From Hymenobacter perfusus (GTDB taxonomy: Bacteria > Bacteroidota > Bacteroidia > Cytophagales > Hymenobacteraceae): a DNA stretch of 64,000 bases. Positions 53,568 to 60,867 of this stretch are shown here, one piece after another. Made by a program: the position numbers and the translations under genes. Position 1 is the stretch's first letter; each line of letters begins with the position of its first letter. Where the stretch lies: the NCBI RefSeq assembly GCF_003944765.1, contig NZ_RWIU01000001.1:372001-436000 (forward strand), read 5' to 3'. The notes beneath the pieces were generated by a model. The model was given only the letters and a program-made list of their open reading frames with translations, made no database searches and had not been told where the DNA came from.

Positions 53568-54548
53568 CTACATACGGGGCTCGTTGGAATCAGGTGCAGG
53601 TGGAAGAGCAGGTGCTTCTTCGCCCAGCACAAACCGGATGTTGCGTTGCAGCCCTGCGTAACCCGTGCGCTTTACCGCCGACTGCCGGAACAGCTCCGAA
53701 AACAGCTCGTGGGTAATTTCCTGCCAGTCGCCGCGCGTGAGGTCCTTCAGGGCCGGGTGGGCCGTAAACTGCGGTTCTTGGTGGGGCTTCGAGAAGCGGT
53801 TCCAGGGGCACACGTCCTGGCAGATGTCGCAGCCAAATACCCAATTGCCGAATTTCCCCTCCACCTCGCGCGGAATCTGGTCTTTCAGCTCGATGGTGAA
53901 GTAGCTGATGCACTTGCTGCCGTCCACCACGTAGGGCTCGGTAATGGCCTGGGTAGGGCAGGCATCCACGCACTTGGTGCAGGTGCCGCAGTAGTCTTTG
54001 ATGGGGCCGTCATAGTCCAGCTCCACGTCCACAATCAGCTCGGCAATAAAGAAGAAGCTGCCAGTGCCGGGCCGGATGATATTGGTATTCTTGCCCATCC
54101 AGCCCAGACCACTCTTCTGCGCCCAAGCCTTGTCCATCACTGGCGCCGAATCCACGAAGCAGCGGCCACCCACCTCCCCTATTTCCTGCTGCATGTCCTG
54201 GAGCAGCGTTTTGAGCTTATCTTTAATGACGAAGTGGTAGTCGCGGCCGTAGGCGTACTTGCTGACTTTGAGCGTATCCTCGGGCTGTTGCTCTTCCTCG
54301 GGCGGGTAATAGTTCAGCAGCAGCGAAATGACGGATTTAGCCCCGTCCACCAACAGGCGCGGGTCGAGGCGCTTATCGAAGTGGTTGGCCATGTAGGCCA
54401 TCTGGCCGTGCATGTTGCGGTTCAGCCAGTTCTCCAGGCGCGGCGCTTCCTCCTCCAGAAACCCGGCCTTACTGATGCCGCAGTACATAAACCCCAACTC
54501 CGCCGCCCGGCGTTTGATGAAAGCAGTATAGTGAGCGGTGGGCAGCAT
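53568..54548 (-). CDS. queG: Epoxyqueuosine reductase
   Basis: Last step of queuosine tRNA modification; a cobalamin- and Fe-S-dependent enzyme. 326 residues from ATG 54548. Active-site Asp133 in [11 protein letters not shown], the cobalamin-binding region [12 protein letters not shown], and two 4Fe-4S sites: Cys 187, 190, 193, 197 ([12 protein letters not shown]) and Cys 213, 240, 243, 247 ([13 protein letters not shown]). All ligands are present. It lies downstream of ruvB with a dispersed repeat between, so it may have its own promoter. Confidence 0.96.
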   Translation of the reverse strand: MLPTAHYTAFIKRRAAELGFMYCGISKAGFLEEEAPRLENWLNRNMHGQMAYMANHFDKRLDPRLLVDGAKSVISLLLNYYPPEEEQQPEDTLKVSKYAYGRDYHFVIKDKLKTLLQDMQQEIGEVGGRCFVDSAPVMDKAWAQKSGLGWMGKNTNIIRPGTGSFFFIAELIVDVELDYDGPIKDYCGTCTKCVDACPTQAITEPYVVDGSKCISYFTIELKDQIPREVEGKFGNWVFGCDICQDVCPWNRFSKPHQEPQFTAHPALKDLTRGDWQEITHELFSELFRQSAVKRTGYAGLQRNIRFVLGEEAPALPPAPDSNEPRM

Positions 54549-54578
54549 GACGGTTGGATAGGGGAACAGCAAAAATAC

Positions 54579-54663
54579 GTCATCCTAAACATAGCAAAGG
54601 ACCTCACCGCGTCAGAACAATCCGTTCCGGCATGATAAGGTCCTTCGCTGTACTCAGGATGAC
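54579..54663. repeat. Dispersed repeat, copy C (complete, with inverted ends)
   Basis: GTCATCCT ... GCAAAGGACCT at the left end mirror AGGTCCTTCGC ... AGGATGAC at the right end, giving an 85-bp element with terminal inverted repeats. The interior has AGAACAATCCGTTC, matching the AGAACAACTTGTTC of copy A. Most complete of the three copies. Confidence 0.7.
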
Positions 54664-54678
54664 AGAATGTCGAAGACG

Positions 54679-55725
54679 TTAGCTAAACAACTCCCCCGTG
54701 GCGGTATTGCCGCGTAGGTGCTGAGGCATCGGGCGGCCGAGGTGCTGGTAGGCCAGCTCGGTGGCTTCCCGGCCGCGGCTGGTTCGCTTAATGAAGCCTT
54801 CCTGGATGAGGAAGGGCTCGTACACTTCCTCGATGGTTTCGGCCTCGTCGCCGCAGGCGGTGGCAATTGTGCTCAGGCCCACGGGGCCGCCCTTGAACTT
54901 GTCGATGATGGTGCTCAGGATGCGAATATCCATCTCGTCGAGGCCGTTCTGGTCCACGTCGAGGGCGTTGAGGGCAAACTCGGCAATTTCGCGGGTGATG
55001 GTGCCGGTGCCCTTTATCTGGGCGAAGTCGCGGGTGCGGCGTAGCAGGTTGTTGGCAATGCGTGGAGTACCGCGTGAGCGGCGCGCAATTTCAAAGGCCG
55101 CATCCTCGTAAATGGGCGTGCCCAGAATATCAGCGGAGCGCTGCACGATGCTGGTGAGCAGCTTGGAATCGTAGTACTCCAGCCGGGAGCTGATGCCAAA
55201 CCGCGCCCGCAACGGCGAAGTCAGCATACCCGAGCGGGTAGTGGCCCCGATGAGCGTAAACGGCGACAAGGAAATCTGCACGGAGCGCGCATTCGGACCC
55301 GAATCGAGCATGATGTCGATGCGGTAATCCTCCATAGCCGAGTACAGGTACTCCTCTACCACCGGGTTCAGGCGGTGAATCTCATCAATGAAGAGCACGT
55401 CGTTGGGCTCCAGATTGGTGAGCAGACCGGCCAGGTCGGAGGGCTTATCGAGCACCGGGCCGCTGGTCATTTTGATGCCCGATTCCAGCTCATTGGCAAT
55501 GATGTGCGAGAGGGTAGTTTTGCCCAGACCGGGAGGGCCGTGCAGCAGCACGTGGTCGAGGGCCTCGCCCCGGTGTTTGGCGGCGGCCACGAATACTTTC
55601 AGGTTTTCCACCACCTTGCCCTGGCCGGCAAAATCATCAAAGGAAAGCGGCCGCAGGGCCTTGTCAATGTCCTTTTCGGAGGCGTCCATGTGGTCGTTTC
55701 CCCCGGTCATATACGGTTCGCGCAT
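54679..55725 (-). CDS. ruvB: Holliday junction branch migration helicase RuvB
   Basis: AAA+ motor of the RuvAB complex. Walker A GPPGLGKT at residues 63-70, Walker B with FIDEIHR near 112-118, the RuvB-specific [19 protein letters not shown] opening, sensor 1 [19 protein letters not shown], and a C-terminal winged helix ([20 protein letters not shown]). 348 residues. A start at 55710 or 55689 is possible. Downstream queG is separated by the repeat at 54579. Confidence 0.97.
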   Translation of the reverse strand: MREPYMTGGNDHMDASEKDIDKALRPLSFDDFAGQGKVVENLKVFVAAAKHRGEALDHVLLHGPPGLGKTTLSHIIANELESGIKMTSGPVLDKPSDLAGLLTNLEPNDVLFIDEIHRLNPVVEEYLYSAMEDYRIDIMLDSGPNARSVQISLSPFTLIGATTRSGMLTSPLRARFGISSRLEYYDSKLLTSIVQRSADILGTPIYEDAAFEIARRSRGTPRIANNLLRRTRDFAQIKGTGTITREIAEFALNALDVDQNGLDEMDIRILSTIIDKFKGGPVGLSTIATACGDEAETIEEVYEPFLIQEGFIKRTSRGREATELAYQHLGRPMPQHLRGNTATGELFS

Positions 55726-55937
55726 CAGCGTAAAAGTAGGTCAGCGTGTCGAAAGATAACACTTCCGGATGGGGCTTGGTGCCTTCATTAGCAAAAAATA
55801 CTAGCCAGAGCATATTTTACTAATTTATTTAGCATATAGAATTATGGTATTCCCCGTCAGAAGTTCTACATGAGCCACTATCGGGCCGGTTGATTTCAGA
55901 CGGGGCCGTACCTTGCCGGCTCATCCTTTCTTTGCGT

Positions 55938-56912
55938 ATGCCCTCTGCTGCTTCTTGGCTCGATGCTCTACCCACCGATTTTTACGATCAACTGGCTCAC
56001 AGTCTGAACCTGCACGGCATGGCCGCTACTGAACTCCTGAGCCGGCCCGAAACGCCGGTTTTGGCCCGCTTACGCCGCCAGAGCGGTCTGGATACCAGCA
56101 CGGTGCAACGCCTCAATGCCATTGGAAGTCACGCGCAGTTACTGGCAACGTTACGCCAGGAGCCGCTGCCATTGTACCATGTGCTGTTGCTGGGCCGCCT
56201 TATGCTGGAAACCACGCTGGCCGAGCCGGTGCTGGCATATGTACAGCGTAGCATGAGCATTTCGGGGGAACAGCTGCAGCAGCTGCTGGCGTATTGTCTG
56301 GAGCTGAGCGGGGCGTTTCTGCAGCAGCTGGAAGAACACTTGCCCGCGCCGACGGGCTCGGCTTCGCTGGGTCTGCACCGCCTGCAGGTAGAGGAAGGAT
56401 TCGCGGAGCTGCTGACGCAACTACCCGCTGCCGCCGTGCCGGCCGCCCACCTGCGGCTGGCCGAGCCTCAGCTGCAAATGTTGCGACTAGCGCTGCTGCT
56501 GGTCCATAGCCTGCCGCCGGATGCTGACCATCCGTTTCTGCGGGCCGTGCACGCGCTGCCCAACCTCCGGGCCACTGCGCTGGAGCCGCTAATTGAGCAC
56601 CTGGGCCGGGTACGGGTGCAGGAACCGCTTACCCTCACTATGCCCGAGCTGGTACAGCTATACCAAGGCATGCAGGTGTGCGGGATGGTGTTCGTGTCAG
56701 ATGTGATGAGCCGGATTGGGCTGGAAGACGCGTTTCCGGTACTGTCGGAGGAGGAAACAACGGCCACGGAAACTGCCCCGGTAAGCAACCGCCAGGCCGT
56801 GGGCGAAATGGTGAGCGGCTTCACCCATTGGGTGCAGCACACCTTCCCCGAGGCCCCCGAAATCCAGCAGGCCCGCCAGGAAATCCTGGCTCTGGCCGAC
56901 ACGCTGGGGTAG
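55938..56912 (+). CDS. Hypothetical helical cytoplasmic protein
   Basis: 324 residues from ATG 55938, no signal or membrane segment. Almost all helical, leucine- and glutamine-rich (LQQLLAYCLELSGAFLQQLE, LRLALLLVHSLPPDADHPFL). No motif that I can link to a known family. Codon use is typical of the window, so the gene is probably real. It ends in a hairpin shared with the convergent HIRAN gene. An AT-rich stretch (55790-55850) lies upstream. Confidence 0.65.
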   Translation: MPSAASWLDALPTDFYDQLAHSLNLHGMAATELLSRPETPVLARLRRQSGLDTSTVQRLNAIGSHAQLLATLRQEPLPLYHVLLLGRLMLETTLAEPVLAYVQRSMSISGEQLQQLLAYCLELSGAFLQQLEEHLPAPTGSASLGLHRLQVEEGFAELLTQLPAAAVPAAHLRLAEPQLQMLRLALLLVHSLPPDADHPFLRAVHALPNLRATALEPLIEHLGRVRVQEPLTLTMPELVQLYQGMQVCGMVFVSDVMSRIGLEDAFPVLSEEETTATETAPVSNRQAVGEMVSGFTHWVQHTFPEAPEIQQARQEILALADTLG

Positions 56913-56914
56913 GT

Positions 56915-56959
56915 GGTGAAGTTGTGTCGTTCTACCAGGCTCAATGACACAACTTCACC
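56915..56959. terminator. Gene-end hairpin between convergent genes
   Basis: GGTGAAGTTGTGTC (56915-56928) pairs exactly with GACACAACTTCACC (56946-56959) and extends with one G-T pair to 17 positions. It starts 3 bases after one stop and ends 9 bases before the HIRAN gene stop, the same placement as at 3930 and 8696. Confidence 0.6.
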
Positions 56960-56968
56960 TTTCACCAT

Positions 56969-57301
56969 CTACCGCGCCAGCAGCACTTCAATTTCCAGGT
57001 GCAGCCATTCTTCTTCCCAAGCTTTGTGGGTGAGGCGGGCGGAGATGGGGTAACCGGCGTCGAGCATACGCGCAACGGTTTCGTTGTGGCCCTCGGGCAG
57101 GTAGCCAAGCCAGAAGGCGTCGGGGCCGGTGGTGAACACGCGCACGGCCCAGTCGTCGTAGGAGCTGTCGGCTTCGCGTTGCAGGGCCAGGGCCGTACCG
57201 GGTTGCAGTTGGGGCTCGAAAGTACGTAAGCCCTGGCGGTGCGAGGTGCCGGCCACGAGGCATTCCAGCAGAATCAACGGTTCGGAAGAGGGAGCGGACA
57301 T
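56969..57301 (-). CDS. HIRAN domain protein
   Basis: 110 residues from ATG 57301. The HIRAN fold is marked by LLECLVAGTSHRQGL, LALQREADSSYDDWAVRV, LGYLPEGHNETVARMLD and ISARLTHKAWEEEWLH. HIRAN modules bind 3' DNA ends or act with helicases; a stand-alone copy like this has no assigned job. Divergent from the DUF4268 gene with a short gap. Confidence 0.85.
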   Translation of the reverse strand: MSAPSSEPLILLECLVAGTSHRQGLRTFEPQLQPGTALALQREADSSYDDWAVRVFTTGPDAFWLGYLPEGHNETVARMLDAGYPISARLTHKAWEEEWLHLEIEVLLAR

Positions 57302-57402
57302 AAGGAGGCAGTTGGGTTTCGACCGTAAATTACACGTTGCGGCGGGTTTACGCTTACTATGGCCGCAGGTTGGCCGCAGAAACTGCCAGACCGGGCAAGC
57401 CG

Positions 57403-57410
57403 TAACTTTG
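57403..57410 (+). promoter_or_regulatory. Putative -7 box of the DUF4268 gene
   Basis: TAACTTTG, an exact TAnnTTTG match, ends 7 bases before the ATG at 57418, so the mRNA leader would be only a few bases. No TTG at the expected -33 distance. Confidence 0.45.
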
Positions 57411-57417
57411 CCCCACG

Positions 57418-57879
57418 ATGTACAGCAAAACCGAAATAACCCAGCTCCGTCAGGCTTTCTGGACCACATTTGGCCAGTATATGCAGCCCGTACCCTCAGC
57501 CGACGGCGGCCCGATCAACTGGATTAACTACAAAACCGGCCTCAAGCACGTGTATTTCCGCCTGCAGGCCGATAACCGCCACGCCACCATCGGCATCGAA
57601 CTGACCCACCCCGACGCCGGCCTGCGGGAGCTGTTCTTCGAGCAGTTCCGCGAGGTGCGCTCGATGCTGGAAGAAATCACGGGCGAAACCTGGATCTGGG
57701 AGGCTGATACCCTAGACGCCAATGGACAGCCTCTAAGCCGCATCTACCAGGAACTCCGTCCCGTGAACCTGTTTGAACGGGAGCAGTGGCCGCAGCTGAT
57801 TTCCTTTTTCAAGCCCCGTCTCATAGCGCTGGATGAGTTCTGGAGCACCGGGCAGTACGCATTTGACGAGCTGCGGTAG
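57418..57879 (+). CDS. DUF4268 domain protein
   Basis: 153 residues. Matching blocks: YSKTEITQLRQAFWTTFGQYM, NWINYKTGLKHVYFRLQADN, IGIELTHPDAGLRELFFEQF and LISFFKPRLIALDEFW. DUF4268 is found alone in Bacteroidota or fused to nuclease-like domains; the isolated form's role is unknown. Cytoplasmic, complete. Confidence 0.9.
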   Translation: MYSKTEITQLRQAFWTTFGQYMQPVPSADGGPINWINYKTGLKHVYFRLQADNRHATIGIELTHPDAGLRELFFEQFREVRSMLEEITGETWIWEADTLDANGQPLSRIYQELRPVNLFEREQWPQLISFFKPRLIALDEFWSTGQYAFDELR

Positions 57880-57983
57880 AGCAGCTGGCTAGCAGCAGGA
57901 CCAAGTCAGGAGAGGAAGTTCGGCCCGGCATTTGCACAAGCGGCAGTTCACGTTTTCTCTTCCTTATTCCTCAAATCTATTCC

Positions 57984-58379
57984 ATGAAAACCCGGACGTT
58001 TTTACTCGGCCTGCTGCTGAGCGCCGCCAGCTTGGCTCAGGCCGCCACCGAGGCCCCCGTTACCGTTGCCCCCGCTACTTCAGTAGCCGCCGGCGGCTAC
58101 ATGATGATTATTTCCCGCGTGTCAATGGGTTTCAACGCCCAGGCTAGCATCGTGACTATTTCACCAGATGGCAAAGAGCAGGTGAAGGAAATCGACTTCA
58201 GCCGCTTCAGCGCCAAGCAGATGGCCGCCAACATGACGGAAGTCCACAAAGCCGCCATGGCCGCCGTGAACCAGTACGCCGCCGACGGCTGGCGTTTGGT
58301 TAGCGTGGCTCCCAGCGACGTAAGCAGCGGTGGCAACACCGTGTTCAGCCAGACGATTTATTATCTGGAGAAGAAGTAA
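57984..58379 (+). CDS. Exported hypothetical protein, DUF4177-like
   Basis: 131 residues. Signal peptide (FLLGLLLSAASLAQA), a short A/P/V linker, then YMMIISRVSMGFNAQASIV, IDFSRFSAKQMAANMTEVHK and AVNQYAADGWRLVSVAPSDV followed by QTIYYLEKK. The last blocks resemble DUF4177-like proteins, in which a LNxxGxxGWELVxV motif precedes a final YYLxR strand. Periplasmic, function unknown. Strong terminator follows. Confidence 0.75.
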   Translation: MKTRTFLLGLLLSAASLAQAATEAPVTVAPATSVAAGGYMMIISRVSMGFNAQASIVTISPDGKEQVKEIDFSRFSAKQMAANMTEVHKAAMAAVNQYAADGWRLVSVAPSDVSSGGNTVFSQTIYYLEKK

Positions 58380-58399
58380 ATTTCGATTAACTTCTTCAT

Positions 58400-58435
58400 A
58401 AAAGAGCACCGAAATGTGTATTTCGGTGCTCTTTT
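58400..58435. terminator. Perfect 16-bp hairpin terminator
   Basis: AAAAGAGCACCGAAAT and ATTTCGGTGCTCTTTT are exact complements with a GTGT loop; flanking A and T runs allow use from both sides. Serves the convergent gene at 58521 as well. Confidence 0.9.
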
Positions 58436-58520
58436 GTGTTAGCGTCGAGTTTCAGTCAACTATTTGGTCATACTGACCAATGAATCCAGTATTTAATACA
58501 GATTTATATAGTCAACTTAC

Positions 58521-59231
58521 TTATTCCTCAATAACAAACAACTTATACCATTTATTTCTTCGACGCTCTAACACGTACGTTGCGCCATCTCCACACCCTC
58601 CTGCACATGCTGGATTAACAGAAACAATTACGATGCGTTTATCCACAGAAAATATGGGGCAGCTCAGCTGCGTATAAGTTGCTGTACCATACTTTTTATC
58701 AAAATATTCATTGATACTAAATGAATATTTATCATATAAACGACGCATGCTGTCCGCAGATATCACATTATATCCATCTGACACAAAACGTTGCTCTAAA
58801 CCAAATCCTTTAGAGTATTTCACTTGCTGCTTCATATGTATAGTATCAATAATTGATAATAATTTCTTTTTATACATCTGCTGTAATAATCCAGCAGGGA
58901 GTCTCCCATATAAATAATTGATGTCAGAATCAGGCGTATTTTTTGGATAGATTGGAAAGAGTGGTATTACTTGGTGCTCTACCAGTAAGTGACTAATGGT
59001 AATGCGAGTTGAGTCAGCATTATCCGGATGATTTTCCACCGTATCAGACTGTGCCAGCAGTTCCCGCACGAAACCATACACTACGCTATCTGACAGTAAC
59101 ATATGTGGCGTCCCCCAGTGCCGCACGACCAACGGCTTCGGTAGCGGCGGATACGCCAGCCGCAGATGCACTGCGCTGAACACGGCCGCCAGCAACAACG
59201 CGGCAATCAGGGAACTACGGGTAGGCTGCAT
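58521..59231 (-). CDS. AT-rich hypothetical envelope protein
   Basis: 236 residues. N-terminal signal anchor (SSLIAALLLAAVFSAVHLRL), then YPPLPKPLVVRHWGTPHMLL. The remaining 190 residues have no motif known to me; a cysteine-rich turn NPACAGGCGDGATYVLE comes near the end. The 5' 150 bases have the GC content of the genome, while the rest is markedly AT-rich, suggesting an acquired or recombined gene. Single gene; terminators lie on both sides. Confidence 0.6.
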   Translation of the reverse strand: MQPTRSSLIAALLLAAVFSAVHLRLAYPPLPKPLVVRHWGTPHMLLSDSVVYGFVRELLAQSDTVENHPDNADSTRITISHLLVEHQVIPLFPIYPKNTPDSDINYLYGRLPAGLLQQMYKKKLLSIIDTIHMKQQVKYSKGFGLEQRFVSDGYNVISADSMRRLYDKYSFSINEYFDKKYGTATYTQLSCPIFSVDKRIVIVSVNPACAGGCGDGATYVLERRRNKWYKLFVIEE

Positions 59232-59250
59232 AGACTATTACAAGACACAA

Positions 59251-59283
59251 AAACGGCCGCTCTGCTGAGCAGAACGGCCGTTT
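59251..59283 (-). terminator. Terminator after the acyl-CoA dehydrogenase gene
   Basis: AAACGGCCGCTCTGCT pairs with AGCAGAACGGCCGTTT with one mismatch; on the minus strand it runs into TTTTTGTG. Confidence 0.85.
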
Positions 59284-59303
59284 GAAGATACGCGGAAGGC
59301 GGT

Positions 59304-60536
59304 TTACTTGAACGCCTGGATACCGGTAATGTCAGCGCCGGTGATGAGCAGGTGGATGTCGTGGGTGCCTTCGTAGGTCACTACCGATTCCAGGTTCATC
59401 ATGTGGCGCATGATGGGGTACTCGCCCGTGATGCCCATGCCGCCGTGAATCTGACGGGCTTCGCGGGCGACGTGCAGCGCCATTTCCACGGAGTTGCGCT
59501 TGGCCATCGAAATCTGGGCGCTGGTGGCTTTGCCCTCGTTTTTGAGCATGCCCAGACGCCACACCATCAGCTGGGCTTTGGTGATTTCGGTAATCATTTC
59601 GGCCAGCTTCTTCTGCTGGAGCTGGAAGCCGGCAATGGGCTTACCGAACTGCTCCCGCTGCAACGAGTACTTCAGGGCCGACTCGTAGCAGTCAATAGCC
59701 GCGCCCACCGCGCCCCAGGCAATGCCGTAGCGGGCCGAATCGAGGCAGCTAAGCGGGCCTTTGAGGCCGTCGATGTTGGGCAGGATGTTTTCCTTGGGAA
59801 TCTTCACGTTGTCGAACACCAGCTCGCCGGTGATGCTGGCGCGCAGGCTCCACTTGTTGTGGATTTCGGGGGCTGTGAAGCCTTCCATGCCCTGCTCCAC
59901 AATCACGCCCCGGATGCGGCCGGCCTCATCCTTGGCCCACACCACGGCCACCTGGCTCTGGGGCGAGTTGCTGATCCAGAGCTTGGCCCCGTTCAGCAGG
60001 TAGTAGTCGCCCATGTCCTTGATGTTGGTCATCATCCCGCCGGGGTTCGAGCCGTGGTCGGGCTCCGTCAGACCGAAGCAGCCCAGCCACTCGCCCGAGG
60101 CCAGCTTGGGCAGGTACTTGCGGCGCTGCTCCTCCGAGCCGTACTGGTAGATGGGGAACATCACCAAAGAGCCCTGCACCGAGGCCGTGGAGCGCATGCC
60201 CGAGTCACCGCGCTCAATTTCCTGCATGATAAGGCCGTAGCTGATGTAGTCGAGGCCGCCGCCACCGTACTCGGTGGGCACGGTGGGGCCGAACGCGCCC
60301 ACGTCGCCGAACTTGCGCACGATGTCGGAGGGGAAGTAGGCGTCCTGCGCCCATTTCTCCACGTTGGGCGAAATCTCCTTTTTCACGAAGTCGCGGATGC
60401 TCTGGCGGATGAGCTTGTGCTCCTCGGTCAGCAGGTCGTCGATATCGTAGTAATCGGTGAAACCGGCGGCGTTCAGGGAGCCTTTGTTGCGCTGGACCTG
60501 GGCCTTGGTGGAAAGAACGTCAGCTTGCGAAGACAT
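59304..60536 (-). CDS. Acyl-CoA dehydrogenase, glutaryl-CoA dehydrogenase type
   Basis: 410 residues from ATG 60536. FAD-dependent oxidation of an acyl-CoA. Motifs: RQSIRDFVKKEISPNVEKWA, CFGLTEPDHGSNPGGM, ARYGIAWGAVGAAIDCYESA, QREQFGKPIAGFQLQQKKLA, and the terminal VTYEGTHDIHLLITGADITG with IQAF. The YEGTHDIH block with its glutamate and the ITGIQAF ending are those of glutaryl-CoA dehydrogenase, in lysine and tryptophan breakdown. Single gene with its own terminator. Confidence 0.93.
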   Translation of the reverse strand: MSSQADVLSTKAQVQRNKGSLNAAGFTDYYDIDDLLTEEHKLIRQSIRDFVKKEISPNVEKWAQDAYFPSDIVRKFGDVGAFGPTVPTEYGGGGLDYISYGLIMQEIERGDSGMRSTASVQGSLVMFPIYQYGSEEQRRKYLPKLASGEWLGCFGLTEPDHGSNPGGMMTNIKDMGDYYLLNGAKLWISNSPQSQVAVVWAKDEAGRIRGVIVEQGMEGFTAPEIHNKWSLRASITGELVFDNVKIPKENILPNIDGLKGPLSCLDSARYGIAWGAVGAAIDCYESALKYSLQREQFGKPIAGFQLQQKKLAEMITEITKAQLMVWRLGMLKNEGKATSAQISMAKRNSVEMALHVAREARQIHGGMGITGEYPIMRHMMNLESVVTYEGTHDIHLLITGADITGIQAFK

Positions 60537-60631
60537 AGGGGAAAATTGGGTGGGAATGATGGGCAAAGATAGGGATTCCACTACGTACAACCGGTGGCGG
60601 AACCGTTGGGTTCAGCCCGCATCGGGTCAAA

Positions 60632-60667
60632 AAAACCCTGACCGGCAAGGGAAGCCAGTCAGGGTTT
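60632..60667 (-). terminator. Terminator after the TonB receptor gene (gap 60537-60867)
   Basis: AAAACCCTGAC and GTCAGGGTTTT arms; on the minus strand followed by T7, 200 bases beyond the receptor stop. The remaining 330-base gap between the receptor and the acyl-CoA dehydrogenase gene shows no ORF or RNA that I recognise apart from the upstream region of the dehydrogenase. Confidence 0.75.
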
Positions 60668-60867
60668 TCGGAAGGCGTGGCAGGTGGCGGGAGAATGCCA
60701 TAAGCCGGCCAATCCCGGCACGCCCACAAAACGACCGAAAGGCAGATTTCCGGCCGGAAAAAGTTACTGGCACGCTTCAGGCAAAGCATGTGCCGAAAAA
60801 TAGCTTTTTGCTAATTTATTCGCAAAAAATCCTGAAAATGAAGTTATTTCCCCGGCTTCTGCGGCCG

